From an uncultured Prevotellaceae bacterium (GTDB lineage Bacteria; Bacteroidota; Bacteroidia; Bacteroidales; Muribaculaceae), in the NCBI GenBank assembly GCA_900318535.1, contig ONKU01000008.1, positions 124,001-188,000 on the forward strand: a DNA stretch of 64,000 nucleotides, given 5' to 3'. The notes below the pieces were generated by a model. It had not been told where the DNA came from, did not search any database, and saw only the letters and a program-made list of their open reading frames with translations. Shown here in pieces: positions 6,940-15,950 of this stretch; within the stretch, counting starts at the first letter, position 1; every line of letters starts with the position of its first letter. Position numbers and translations under genes: made by a program.

Positions 6940-9900
6940 ATGAAGAAATTTTCAACTTTAATCAATCTTGCCGTTGTCATGCTGCTGGCTGGCGCATGGA
7001 GCGGCAATCTGTGGGCCCAGGAGGCATTGCAGATCACTGCTGACGCCACCCAGGTGACCCAGAATTTTGACGGCATGTGGGACAGCGATGCCCAGGCAGC
7101 AACGCTCGACATGCCGCAGGGATGGCGTGTGGAGCGCCAGATGAACGCGCCCCGCACCGTGGGCAGCTATGCCAATGCTGCGACTGCTGTCATGTACACT
7201 GGCGGCACCAGCCTGGCCAGCAATGCCAAGAATGGCACCTGGAACTTCGCTTCCAGCAGTGTGCCCAGCGATTGCTCGGTGGGCGGCTTGTCGACCACGG
7301 TCGATGGTGGCACCCGCTGCATCAGCGTGATGACCTGCCTGCACAATGCCGGCGACGAGGCCATCACCAAGCTGGCGCTGAACTATGACATCGAGAAGTA
7401 CCGCGACGGCGATAATGCCGCCGGCTTTGCCGTGCAGCTCTACGTCTCAACCGATGGTGTCAACTGGAGCAGCGCAGGCGATGACTTCTACACCTATTTT
7501 GCCCCTGACGCCGCCACGATCGGTGCCGAGGTGGTCCCCATCAGCACCACTGCCGTCAATGGCAAGCAGCTCATGGTGGACGTTGCTGCCGGCAGCGACC
7601 TGTATCTGGCCTGGAACATCAGTGTGGCCAGTGGCAGCAGCCCCAATAAGGCGATGGGTCTGGCCATCGACAACGTCGTTATCGACGCCACGTTTGCCTC
7701 GCAGGACCAGTCCTGCTACATCTACGTTGAGGATGTGACCAAGTGGAGCAGCCTGCTGATGGGCGTTGACGGTGCCGAGGCACAGCCCGCCAGCGGCAGT
7801 GCTGTGGTCAACGGTGTTTCCTACAAGGTGTGGTCCATGGCCATGGACGGCGCCGAGCATGCGCTCGTGTTTACCGACAACAACGGCAATGCCGTGAACA
7901 GCACCATTACGGCCGATGGTGACCACTACCTGTGCCTGACCAAGGAGGAAGTAACCGAAATCACCGATCCTCAGAACTATACCGGCTATGTTGACCCGAC
8001 GCGTCCTCCGTTTGTGGCCTCGGGCATCTACCTGCGCGGCGAGGTGAACAGCTGGGGCGCCGTGAGTGACTGGGAATTCAGTGATGAGGGCAACGGCACC
8101 TATGTGCTGTATGACAAGACCCTGAACGGCCAGTTCAAGGTCGCCGACTCGGGCTGGACCAGCGCCTGCAACTACGGCAGCAACGGCACCAGCGTGCAGC
8201 TGGACGTACCCTACAATCTCGTGCTGGGTACCAACGACAACATCTCGTGCGGCGGCAACACCTACGTGTGCAAGCGCATCGTCCTCAACATCGTTGACGG
8301 TGCCGCCACCCTGCTGCTCGAGAGCGATGACGATGACACGGGCCTGACTTCGGTCTATGTCATCGGTGACAACAACGGCTGGAACTACATGGACGCCTCG
8401 GGCGAGCTGAAACTCGTCGAGGGCAAGACCTTCCAGGGCCAGGTGACCATGCCTGCCGTGGGCGACGGCTACAGCCACTGGCGCATCTATCAGCGCCTGG
8501 GTATGGGCGGCGTGTGGGGTGCCGAGAGTGACCTCACCGGCGACAACACCAGCGGCACGCTCGTCAAGGGCGCCACGGGCAAGGTGTCGACCGCTCCGGG
8601 TACCTATGACGTGACCTTCAACCTCGAGACGGGCGAGTACAGCCTCGTGATTGCCGCCTCGACGCCCTCCACGATGACGCTGCAGCCCGCCAATGTCGTG
8701 CTCGTGCCCGAGTTGCCCGAGCAGGTCAAGGTGCTCTCGCTGAACAACAGCCTCATCTATTATAATGACCAGGATGCCGTGTTCAACGGCATCGCCCAGG
8801 CCATGGGCAAGGATGCCAACTGGACCAAGCACACCCTGCTGGGCAAGTCGCTCAAGACCCATTGGGACGAGGGTGACGGCGTGGCCGAGGACGGTAACCC
8901 CGGTGCCAAGATGCTCGTGCGCAGCGAGGCCTGGAGCCACATCATCCTGCAGGAGCAGAGTTCGCTGCCCCGCACCGACATCGAGACCTTCCGTGCCAAC
9001 GTGAAGCGCTGGGTGGACTACATCCGCGAATACTGCCCCAACCCCAACGCCATCATCATCGTGCCCGTGAACTGGGCCTATAGCGGCGACTGGGAGAATT
9101 ACACCGCCTTCAACTCTACCTTTGTCAAGAACTACCAGGATGTAGCCCTTGACCTGGGCGTGACGCTGTGCCCCGTGGGCGTGGCCTACCAGGAAGTGTA
9201 TGACCTGGAGGGCAGCGCAGGCACCCTGACGTGGTTCCTCGACGACCGCCATCCGACCCTCAAGGCCACCTATATGGCTGCCGCGATGGAATACGGCCTC
9301 ATCTACGGCGTTGACCCGATGGAAATCACCTGGGCACCCAGCGGCCTGAGCAGCGACGATGCGGCCGCCATGCGAGGCTATGCCAGCCGTGCCCTGAACG
9401 GCTTCACCAACTATGTGGACCACACTGCCGGCCAGGTACATTACAAGGTGACCGTGCGCGACCAGTTCGGCATGGAAATCGACGCTCCCACTCCCGTGGA
9501 GATGACCCTGAGCGACGGCGGCGACATTGACGCCAACCTGGTATTCACCAGCAACGGTACCAACGGCGAGTATACCGTGACCGCCACTACTGGTGACTTC
9601 ACCCAGAACGCTACCGTCAAGGTGGCTACTGCCCTGACCGAGGTGGTGACCTATCCCGCCATCGAACTGAACGAGAGCGTCCTGAACGCCAGCGAGAGCT
9701 TTGACGTGATGGGCGAGGACGCCACCGCCACGTTGCCCGAGGCCTGGCGCATCGACCGCATCCTGACCGCCCCGCGCACCGTGGGCCGCTACGACCAGGC
9801 CGATGACCAGACAATGTACAGCGGCGGCGTGAGCCTGCCCAGCAATGCCAAGAACGGCACGTGGAACTTTGGCGACAATGCCGGTGACGACCGTGCCCTG

Positions 9901-10833
9901 GGTGGCATATCGACCGGTGTGGCTGGTGGCACGCGCTGCGTCAACGTGTATGCCCACCTGCTGAACACGGGCAAGAAGGACATCGAGAACGTCAATGTCA
10001 ACTACAACGTCGAGAAGTACCGCAAGGGTAACAACAGCGCCGGCTTTGCCGTGCAGTTGTATTACAGCATCGACGGCCGCAACTGGACCAGTGCCGGCAA
10101 CGGTTTCTACACCTATTTCGCCCCCGATGCCGAGACCATCGGCTACGAGATCGTGCCTGGCGATGTGGCTCCCGTGAGCGGCGTGCTCCCCACCAAGCTC
10201 TCGCGCGGCTGCGACCTGTATCTGGCCTGGAACATCAGCGTGGCCAGCGGTGATGCCGCACAGGGTGCCATGGCACTGGGTATCGACGACTTCGCCATCA
10301 GCGGCGAGCTGCCCAAGATTCCCGAGAGCCAGCACTACATCTTTGTCAACGACCAGACCGGTTGGGATGCCCTGGGCCTGTATGCTTGGGGTGACAGCGA
10401 ACTCTTCGGTGCCTGGCCTGGCGAGGCCAGCGTGGGCGATTCCATCGTCAACGGCATCAATTACAAGGTGTTCCTGCTCGATGCCAATAGCGGCAACTAC
10501 CACCTGATCTTCAACAACTGGAACAACGGCGTGCAGCTGCCCGACTACGACATCGTGGCCGACCGTGACTACTTCTTCACCATCACCGGCGCCGGCGTGA
10601 CCGAGGACCAGGCCACCGTTATCGAGTGCCTTACCGACGTTGCACCTGTTATCCAGATCAACGGCAAGCAGGTGAGCTATCCCGGCCTGATTACCGTTTA
10701 TAACCTCCAGGGTCAGGTAATCGCCAGCGGCAAGGAAAGCATAGGCCTTTCCCATCTGTCACGCGGCATCTACATCGTGCAGGGCCGCAGCGGCAGCAAC
10801 GTCTCCACCATCAAGCTCACTATCGGTTCATAA
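6940..10833 (+). CDS. Large secreted protein: duplicated beta-sandwich, CBM26-type modules, SGNH-like domain, T9SS tail
   Basis: 1297 residues with a signal peptide ending near residue 26. A domain at about 30-250 recurs at 907-1120 (shared APRTVG, SNAKNGTWNF and DLYLAWNISVASG). Each copy is followed by a CBM26-like starch-binding module (255-345 and 1128-1220); the second keeps the aromatic pattern of YAWGDSELFGAWPGE, the first looks degenerate. Two more starch-binding-like beta domains lie at 359-575. A middle domain (595-800) resembles DUF4886/SGNH hydrolases: VLSLNNSL is the candidate block-I serine and DDRHPT the candidate Asp-x-x-His. The last 65 residues resemble a T9SS type A sorting domain. 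A surface glycan-binding esterase is a reasonable guess. The gene stands alone between a promoter and a terminator. Confidence 0.75.
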   Translation: MKKFSTLINLAVVMLLAGAWSGNLWAQEALQITADATQVTQNFDGMWDSDAQAATLDMPQGWRVERQMNAPRTVGSYANAATAVMYTGGTSLASNAKNGTWNFASSSVPSDCSVGGLSTTVDGGTRCISVMTCLHNAGDEAITKLALNYDIEKYRDGDNAAGFAVQLYVSTDGVNWSSAGDDFYTYFAPDAATIGAEVVPISTTAVNGKQLMVDVAAGSDLYLAWNISVASGSSPNKAMGLAIDNVVIDATFASQDQSCYIYVEDVTKWSSLLMGVDGAEAQPASGSAVVNGVSYKVWSMAMDGAEHALVFTDNNGNAVNSTITADGDHYLCLTKEEVTEITDPQNYTGYVDPTRPPFVASGIYLRGEVNSWGAVSDWEFSDEGNGTYVLYDKTLNGQFKVADSGWTSACNYGSNGTSVQLDVPYNLVLGTNDNISCGGNTYVCKRIVLNIVDGAATLLLESDDDDTGLTSVYVIGDNNGWNYMDASGELKLVEGKTFQGQVTMPAVGDGYSHWRIYQRLGMGGVWGAESDLTGDNTSGTLVKGATGKVSTAPGTYDVTFNLETGEYSLVIAASTPSTMTLQPANVVLVPELPEQVKVLSLNNSLIYYNDQDAVFNGIAQAMGKDANWTKHTLLGKSLKTHWDEGDGVAEDGNPGAKMLVRSEAWSHIILQEQSSLPRTDIETFRANVKRWVDYIREYCPNPNAIIIVPVNWAYSGDWENYTAFNSTFVKNYQDVALDLGVTLCPVGVAYQEVYDLEGSAGTLTWFLDDRHPTLKATYMAAAMEYGLIYGVDPMEITWAPSGLSSDDAAAMRGYASRALNGFTNYVDHTAGQVHYKVTVRDQFGMEIDAPTPVEMTLSDGGDIDANLVFTSNGTNGEYTVTATTGDFTQNATVKVATALTEVVTYPAIELNESVLNASESFDVMGEDATATLPEAWRIDRILTAPRTVGRYDQADDQTMYSGGVSLPSNAKNGTWNFGDNAGDDRALGGISTGVAGGTRCVNVYAHLLNTGKKDIENVNVNYNVEKYRKGNNSAGFAVQLYYSIDGRNWTSAGNGFYTYFAPDAETIGYEIVPGDVAPVSGVLPTKLSRGCDLYLAWNISVASGDAAQGAMALGIDDFAISGELPKIPESQHYIFVNDQTGWDALGLYAWGDSELFGAWPGEASVGDSIVNGINYKVFLLDANSGNYHLIFNNWNNGVQLPDYDIVADRDYFFTITGAGVTEDQATVIECLTDVAPVIQINGKQVSYPGLITVYNLQGQVIASGKESIGLSHLSRGIYIVQGRSGSNVSTIKLTIGS

Positions 10834-10854
10834 CCAACTATTCAATTATTTCCG

Positions 10855-10887
10855 GCTGCCGCATGGTAACATGCGGCAGCTTTTTTT
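10855..10887 (+). terminator. Intrinsic terminator of the large secreted protein gene
   Basis: A perfect 11-bp stem (GCTGCCGCATG and its complement) with a GTAA loop is followed by seven T residues. It lies 22 bases after the stop codon. Confidence 0.9.
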
Positions 10888-10954
10888 ACACCCTCATCAG
10901 TGTCGCTGAATTCGTTGATTTGTAACCTTAAAAAAACTGAAGGGGATAGATTAT

Positions 10955-10986
10955 TTTGGCTGATTGGGCAAAATGTCGTAATTTCG
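10955..10986 (+). promoter_or_regulatory. Promoter of dusB
   Basis: TTTG at 10955-10958, a 20-base spacer and TAATTTCG at 10979-10986 (one mismatch). This promoter overlaps the upstream in-frame start candidate at 10956 and so supports the ATG at 11022. Confidence 0.65.
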
Positions 10987-11021
10987 CAGTGTTAAAACAA
11001 ATCTTGAGGAACAAAAGCACG

Positions 11022-12047
11022 ATGAAAATCGGGAATATAGACTTGGGCGAACGCCCTGTGATGCTGGCACCCATGGAGGATGTGACTGACCAGTCGTTCA
11101 GGCTCATCTGCCGTGAGCAGGGGGCCGACATGGTCTATACCGAGTTTGTCAGTGCCGATGCGCTGATACGCAGCATCGAACGCTCGTTCCAGAAGATGGC
11201 GATTGCCCCCGGCGAGCGTCCTGCCGCCATTCAGATCTATGGTCGCTACAAGGATGCCATGGTCGAGGCGGCCCGCATCGCCGCCACCGCCAAGCCCGAT
11301 TTCATCGACATCAATTGGGGCTGTCCCGTCAAGAAGATCGCGGGCAAGGGCTCGGGAGCCGGCATGCTGCGCAACATACCGCTGATGCTCGAGATTACCA
11401 GTGCCATCGTCAAGGCCGTTGACCTGCCCGTGACGGTAAAGACCCGTCTGGGCTGGGACCATGACAACAAGATCATCGTCGAGCTCGCCGAGCAGCTGCA
11501 GGACTGCGGCATCGCGGCCCTCACCATCCATGGGCGCACGCGTTCACAGATCTACAGCGGCGAGGCCGACTGGACGCTCATCGGCGAGGTGAAGAACAAC
11601 CCGCGCATGAAGATTCCCATCATCGGCAACGGCGACGTGACCACCCCGCAGCGCCTCAAGGAGTGCTTTGACCGCTACGGCGTTGACGGCGTGATGGTGG
11701 GCCGTGCCAGCATTGGCGCACCGTGGATCTTCAGGGAGATGAAGCAGTATCTGCTCACGGGCGAGGTGCCCGTCATCAGCAACACCGAGAAGATGGCGCT
11801 GATACGCCGCCAGATCGACGAGAGCATCGACCGCATCGACGAGTACCGCGGCATCCTGCACATCCGCCGTCACCTGGCTGCCACGCCGCTGTTCAAGGGC
11901 ATCCGCAACTTCAGGCCGCTACGCATCGCCATGCTGCAGGCAAACACGCGTCAGGAACTCGATACCATTCTCGACCATATCGAGAACGACATATTACCGA
12001 ACTTAGACAACCAAAACCTAGAGGAAAATGAAGCGAGGATTGATTAG
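11022..12047 (+). CDS. dusB: tRNA dihydrouridine synthase DusB
   Basis: 341 residues from the ATG at 11022. The FMN-binding TIM-barrel start PVMLAPMEDVTDQSFR is at residues 12-27, the catalytic-cysteine motif NWGCPVKKIAGKGSGAGML near 102-120, VKTRLGWD near 145, LTIHGRTR near 170, and the phosphate-binding GNGDV and GVMVGRASIG near 207-233. DusB enzymes reduce specific uridines in the tRNA D-loop using FMN and NADPH. The Asn-Trp-Gly-Cys motif replaces the commoner Asn-x-Gly-Cys with Trp. The gene overlaps the start of the DUF2807 gene by 20 bases, so the two are translationally linked. Confidence 0.93.
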   Translation: MKIGNIDLGERPVMLAPMEDVTDQSFRLICREQGADMVYTEFVSADALIRSIERSFQKMAIAPGERPAAIQIYGRYKDAMVEAARIAATAKPDFIDINWGCPVKKIAGKGSGAGMLRNIPLMLEITSAIVKAVDLPVTVKTRLGWDHDNKIIVELAEQLQDCGIAALTIHGRTRSQIYSGEADWTLIGEVKNNPRMKIPIIGNGDVTTPQRLKECFDRYGVDGVMVGRASIGAPWIFREMKQYLLTGEVPVISNTEKMALIRRQIDESIDRIDEYRGILHIRRHLAATPLFKGIRNFRPLRIAMLQANTRQELDTILDHIENDILPNLDNQNLEENEARID

Positions 12048-12735
12048 TATCGTGCTGATGGCCCTCGTGGCGCTGGCAGGCATGGCCCAAGTCACGCGTC
12101 ATGAGGTGAAAGTGGGAAATTTCTCACGATTGGCGCTGATCGATAACATCAACGTGAACTACCGTTGCAATGCCGACTCGGCGGGCCTGGCGGTGCTCAC
12201 GTGCAACCAGGATATCGCCGACCACATCATGTTCTCCCTGTCCAGCAAGGGACAGTTGAGCATCCAGGTGGTTGACGAGTATGAGCGCACGGGACACCTG
12301 CCCACCATCACGGTCTATTCATCGTCGCTCGAGAATGCCGAGAATGCCGGAGACAGCACCCTGCGGCTTTATGGCTTGCCCCCGATGAAGGAGTTCAAGG
12401 TGATTCTCATCGATAACGGCAAGGTCATCGCCAGGGGACTGAGGGCATCGAAGCTCGAGCTGCAGATCCTGAGCGGCAAGGGCAAAATCATTGCCGACGG
12501 TTCCTGTGACGATCTGCATTTGCGCCTTGTGGGAACGGGCGAAATCCAGGCCGACAATGTGACCGCAACCAACGTGACGTGCCGCATCATGGGCACCGGC
12601 AGGCTGGGCTGCAACGTCGACGGCGGCTTGCTCAAGGTGAGCGGCAGCGGCACGGGCAAGGTCTATTACAAGGGCAATCCCAGCAAGGTGACCGTGCGCA
12701 AGCTGGGCACCATCAAGGCGATACCGATGGAGTAG
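12028..12735 (+). CDS. Secreted DUF2807 (GIN domain, auto-transporter head-like) protein
   Basis: This 235-residue protein has a signal peptide (MKRGLISIVLMALVALAGMA). The remainder is repetitive beta-structure typical of DUF2807 head-GIN proteins in Bacteroidota, with strand-turn repeats such as VIARGLRASKLELQILSGKG and later GTGRLGCNVDGGLLKVSGSG. These domains form short right-handed beta-helices at the cell surface or in the periplasm; their function is not established. It is co-transcribed with dusB (20-base overlap), which is probably operon economy and not a shared pathway. aminopeptidase P follows after 55 bases. Confidence 0.8.
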   Translation: MKRGLISIVLMALVALAGMAQVTRHEVKVGNFSRLALIDNINVNYRCNADSAGLAVLTCNQDIADHIMFSLSSKGQLSIQVVDEYERTGHLPTITVYSSSLENAENAGDSTLRLYGLPPMKEFKVILIDNGKVIARGLRASKLELQILSGKGKIIADGSCDDLHLRLVGTGEIQADNVTATNVTCRIMGTGRLGCNVDGGLLKVSGSGTGKVYYKGNPSKVTVRKLGTIKAIPME

Positions 12736-12790
12736 GCTTTAGGATAGGAGATAATCAAGAGATAAACCGGAAACTAAATACGATATCATT

Positions 12791-14191
12791 ATGTTTAAGA
12801 AAGAGACTTACATCGAGAGACGCAACGAGTTGAAGAAGCTCGTGGGCGACGGCGTGGTTCTGCTGTTTGGCAACAACGAGTCGCCGTGTAATTATCCCAA
12901 TAATGCTTACTATCCCTTCCGCCAGGACTCGACGTTCCTGTACTACTTCGGTCAGCAGCGCGACGGTCTGGTGGGCGTGATCGACATCGACAACAATAAG
13001 GAAATACTGGTGGGCGATGACATCGACATCGAGGACATCGTGTGGTATGGTTCGGTGGACAGCGTGGCCGACATGGCTGCTCAGGTGGGCGTGGCCAACT
13101 CGGCTCCCATGAAGCAGTTACAGGTCATCTGTGACGAAGCCAAGGCCAAGGGCCGCCGCATCCACTTCCTGCCGCCTTACCGCCACGACACCAAGATCCA
13201 GATCATGGACCTGCTGGGCATCCACCCCGACAAACAGGCCGAGTCCGTGAGCCACGACCTGCGCATGGCGGTGATCAACATGCGCTCGGTGAAGACGGCC
13301 GAGGAGATCGTCGAACTGGAGCGCGCCGCCGAGGTGGGCTACCTGATGCACACTACCGCCATGCGCTTGATCAAGCCGGGCGTGACCGAGAAATACATTG
13401 GCGGCCAGATTGACGGCATCGCCGAGAGCTATGGCGCAAAGGTGAGCTTTGCCACCATCTTCTCGCAGCATGGCGAGATCATGCACGGCAATCCGTCGAT
13501 GGCTCCGCTCGAGGCCGGCCGCCTCGCCCTGTGTGACTGCGGTGCCGAGACCATGGAGTTCTACTGCAGCGACAACACTCGCACGATGCCCGTGACGGGC
13601 AAGTATGACCAGCGTCAGTTGGAGATTTACCGCATCGTTGAGGAATGCCACGACCTAGCCCTGGGCATCTCCAAGCCCGGCATGAAGTACTTTGACGTGC
13701 ACATGGCCGTTTGCCGCCTGATGACCGAGCGCCTCAAGGAACTGGGCCTGATGAAGGGTGACGTGGACGAGGCCGTTGCTGCCGGTGCCCACGCCATGTT
13801 CCTGCCTCACGGCTTGGGTCACATGATGGGTATGGACGTGCACGACATGGAAGGCCTGGGACAGATCTACGTGGGATTTGACGAGGAGACACGCCCCCGT
13901 TTGGATCAGTTCGGCACCAACGCCCTGCGCATGGGACGTCGCCTGCAGGAAGGATTCGTTGTGACCGACGAGCCGGGTATCTACTTCATCCCCGCCCTTA
14001 TCGACGACTGGCGCGCCAGCGGCCACTGCGCTGAATTCCTGAACTTCGACAAGCTGGAGACCTACAAGGACTTTGGTGGCATCCGCATCGAGGACGACAT
14101 CCTCATCACCGCCGACGGCTGCCGCTTCCTGGGTGAGAAGCGCATCCCCTACCATCCCAAGGATGTCGAGGACTTCATGGCCGCCAACTGA
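12791..14191 (+). CDS. Xaa-Pro aminopeptidase (aminopeptidase P, M24B)
   Basis: This 466-residue protein has the two-domain layout of aminopeptidase P. The N-terminal domain contains NNESPCNYPNNAYYPFRQDS. The C-terminal pita-bread domain carries the dinuclear metal ligands: Asp in LCDCGAE (near 248) and CSDNTRT (near 259), His in HGLGHMMGMDVHD (near 343), Glu in VTDEPGIYF (near 396) and Glu in GGIRIEDD (near 433). It removes N-terminal residues preceding proline. No signal peptide is visible, so the enzyme is cytoplasmic. A 12-bp perfect stem follows the gene. Confidence 0.92.
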   Translation: MFKKETYIERRNELKKLVGDGVVLLFGNNESPCNYPNNAYYPFRQDSTFLYYFGQQRDGLVGVIDIDNNKEILVGDDIDIEDIVWYGSVDSVADMAAQVGVANSAPMKQLQVICDEAKAKGRRIHFLPPYRHDTKIQIMDLLGIHPDKQAESVSHDLRMAVINMRSVKTAEEIVELERAAEVGYLMHTTAMRLIKPGVTEKYIGGQIDGIAESYGAKVSFATIFSQHGEIMHGNPSMAPLEAGRLALCDCGAETMEFYCSDNTRTMPVTGKYDQRQLEIYRIVEECHDLALGISKPGMKYFDVHMAVCRLMTERLKELGLMKGDVDEAVAAGAHAMFLPHGLGHMMGMDVHDMEGLGQIYVGFDEETRPRLDQFGTNALRMGRRLQEGFVVTDEPGIYFIPALIDDWRASGHCAEFLNFDKLETYKDFGGIRIEDDILITADGCRFLGEKRIPYHPKDVEDFMAAN

Positions 14192-14220
14192 TAGCGGTTA
14201 CATTCGCGCATAACAACAGT

Positions 14221-14253
14221 CAGGTCCGCCAAACATACCCGTTGGCGGACCTG
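14221..14253 (+). terminator. Stem-loop after aminopeptidase P
   Basis: A perfect 12-bp stem (CAGGTCCGCCAA and its complement) with a nine-base loop lies 30 bases past the stop. The T tract (ATTGTGTTAATTG) is weak, so it may act in both directions or protect the 3' end. Confidence 0.6.
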
Positions 14254-14297
14254 ATTGTGTTAATTGTCCTAGACAACTAATAATCAGTGAATTGTCT

Positions 14298-14327
14298 TGT
14301 AGAGACGCAAAATCTTGCGTCTCTACA
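14298..14327. repeat. Dispersed palindromic repeat, copy 1
   Basis: A perfect hairpin with 13-bp arms built on GTAGAGACGCAA and a four-base AATC loop. Two further copies lie at 43010-43093. It sits between convergent genes and could also terminate transcription, though it lacks a T run. Confidence 0.8.
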
Positions 14328-14356
14328 TGTCTAGTGGCTGATAGTTATTTGATGGA

Positions 14357-14956
14357 TTATATTGCGGGCTCGATGTTGAGTCCGGCGACGATGAAGCACA
14401 CCAGCACGATGAGCAGGACGAGGATGACACAGTAGGCCACGATTTTGAATGTGCGGCTTGGCATGGTGCCATTTTGGTGCAGCTGGGGGCGCATGCTGTT
14501 GTTGTAGCGGCGTGAGATGGTGCGCAACTTGTCCTCGACTTGATTTTGTGACTGTTGCCGCTGCTCGGGCTGTGGGGTGCGCTCGGCCTTGGCGGCAGGC
14601 TTTTTCTCTTGAGCGGCAGTCTGCGCACGCGAGGGCTCAGGCTTGATGTCGGCCGTTTTGGGCTGCGAGAACGGAGCGCTCAAGTCGGCCCCGCAATAAG
14701 GACAAAACTTGATGCCGCTGGGCAGTTTCTTGCCGCAGCTGTGGCAGAATTTGGTACTTTCTTGCTTGCTGCTGGCGACGTCAACGCTCGCCGTGTGGCG
14801 GTAGGGGGCGTCGCTGTCGTCCTTCACGACGAGGGCGCCGTCAATGTAACGGCACACGGCCAGGCACTGGGGGCACACGACCTGACTGTCGTGAATCACA
14901 AGCTCCTCCTGTGACATGACCATCTTCTTTCCGCATTGTGGGCATCTGAGTTCCAT
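14357..14956 (-). CDS. Zinc-ribbon protein with C-terminal membrane anchor
   Basis: This 199-residue protein begins with a CPQCGKK...CPQC pair (residues 4-34), followed by a second zinc ribbon FCHSCGKKLPSGIKFCPYCG (near 70-89). A low-complexity Gln/Lys/Pro linker and a single hydrophobic segment near the C-terminus (IVAYCVILVLLIVLVCFIV) complete it. The ribbons should face the cytoplasm. Such proteins are common and functionally undefined. The N-terminal ribbon style resembles that of the three genes in the comM cassette at 38.8-41.3 kb, although this gene is GC-rich like its surroundings. It has a full reverse-strand promoter and no co-directional neighbour. Confidence 0.7.
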   Translation of the reverse strand: MELRCPQCGKKMVMSQEELVIHDSQVVCPQCLAVCRYIDGALVVKDDSDAPYRHTASVDVASSKQESTKFCHSCGKKLPSGIKFCPYCGADLSAPFSQPKTADIKPEPSRAQTAAQEKKPAAKAERTPQPEQRQQSQNQVEDKLRTISRRYNNSMRPQLHQNGTMPSRTFKIVAYCVILVLLIVLVCFIVAGLNIEPAI

Positions 14957-14982
14957 GTTGTTCGCACTGATAGTCGTGACCG

Positions 14983-15014
14983 CAAAAGTACAACTTTAAT
15001 GGCAAAAATGCAAA
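14983..15014 (-). promoter_or_regulatory. Promoter of the zinc-ribbon protein gene
   Basis: On the reverse strand, TTTG (15011-15014), a 20-base spacer and TACTTTTG (14983-14990) match the consensus fully, about 27 bases before the start codon. Confidence 0.75.
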
Positions 15015-15117
15015 TAATTTGCCCCTTAGTGGTTTATAAAACCCCAAAGTAGGTCTCAAAAATGCCGCTAAAACAAAAAATGTTGCCTTTTTGCTTTTTC
15101 ATGTTAATATATTCTAT

Positions 15118-15125
15118 TACTTTTG
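15118..15125 (+). promoter_or_regulatory. Promoter -7 element for the TPR protein gene
   Basis: TACTTTTG lies 43 bases before the ATG at 15169. A TTTG is present farther upstream, but its spacing of about 24 bases is longer than usual. Confidence 0.55.
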
Positions 15126-15168
15126 CACCCGCTAAAGTGTCGAAAACATTAAAATTAACGCAATAGAA

Positions 15169-15861
15169 ATGGCAAAAAAACAAAATCAAAGTGCCCGCAC
15201 GACCCTCGAAGAGGTGAACGAATCACTGACGTCGGCGGCACAACGCATTGAGGACAACAAGAAGTACATCAACTGGGCTCTTATCGCTATCGCTGTGCTT
15301 GCTCTGCTTGCTGGCGGTTACATCTGGCTGCACAACAAGAACGTGCAGGAGGCCAAGGAGAAAATCGGTGAGGCTGATATCGAGCTGATGCAAGGTCAGG
15401 GTGATTCCACCATGATGGCCAAGGCTTTGAAGGACTATGAGAAGGTGGCTGCCGATTATGGCAACAAGGTTGGTGAGCGCGCTCACCTGAACGCTGCCAT
15501 CCTGCTCTACGAAAAAGGAGAATATGAGAAGGCTGTTAAGCACCTCGAGGATTTCAGCCCTGCTGGCAACCTGATTGGTCCCGCCTCACAGTCGCTGCTG
15601 GGTGACTGCTATGTGAACCTCAAGAAGCTTGACAAGGCTTTGGCTGCCTATGACAAGGCTATCAGCATGGCTGGTGACAACGAGGCTTATGCTCCCGCTT
15701 TCATGATCAAGAAGGCTGTCGTGCTGCATGAGCAGAAGAAGTTTGCCGACGAGGCCGCTATTTACCAAACCATTAAGGACAAGTATCCCATGTACGGCCA
15801 GCAGAACGGCTTCAATGTGGACAAGTACTTGGAGCGTGCCAACGCACTTGCAGGCAAATAA
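15169..15861 (+). CDS. Membrane-anchored tetratricopeptide repeat protein (YfgM-like)
   Basis: This 230-residue protein has a charged N-terminal stretch, one transmembrane helix (WALIAIAVLALLAGGYIW, about residues 44-61) and then helical TPR-like repeats: AHLNAAILLYEKGEYEKAVKH near 105, SLLGDCYVNLKKLDKALAAY near 145 and AFMIKKAVVLHEQKKFADEA near 175. The topology, with a short cytoplasmic N-terminus and a periplasmic TPR domain, resembles YfgM, which works with the SecYEG/PpiD periplasmic chaperone network in E. coli. That role here is inference. The gene has its own promoter and a strong terminator. Confidence 0.75.
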   Translation: MAKKQNQSARTTLEEVNESLTSAAQRIEDNKKYINWALIAIAVLALLAGGYIWLHNKNVQEAKEKIGEADIELMQGQGDSTMMAKALKDYEKVAADYGNKVGERAHLNAAILLYEKGEYEKAVKHLEDFSPAGNLIGPASQSLLGDCYVNLKKLDKALAAYDKAISMAGDNEAYAPAFMIKKAVVLHEQKKFADEAAIYQTIKDKYPMYGQQNGFNVDKYLERANALAGK

Positions 15862-15888
15862 TCATCACTTGATAATGATTTAAATCTT

Positions 15889-15929
15889 AAAGAGTTGGGC
15901 AAAACATGGTTTTGTGCCGACTCTTTTTT
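15889..15929 (+). terminator. Intrinsic terminator between the TPR gene and pyrH
   Basis: A long stem pairs AAAGAGT-GGGCAAAAC with GTTTTGTGCC-ACTCTTT (one internal mismatch, a three-base loop), followed by T residues. An in-frame ATG (15906) inside the loop is the longest-frame start for pyrH, but the terminator makes it an unlikely translation start. Confidence 0.85.
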
Positions 15930-15950
15930 CATAACAACACTTCCAGAACT

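Noticed and set aside
7447-10755. 1102-residue open frame on the reverse strand opposite the large secreted protein
   Set aside because: It is an antisense shadow produced by strong third-position GC bias. It has no signal peptide, domain or promoter, and is rich in His/Val/Gly as such shadows are. The forward gene has clear domains.
10956-11021. Extended N-terminus for dusB
   Set aside because: It lies within a full promoter match (10955-10986), so it would not be transcribed.
15906-15950. Extended N-terminus for pyrH
   Set aside because: The upstream ATG lies in the loop of a strong terminator, and the family N-terminus begins at 15951.
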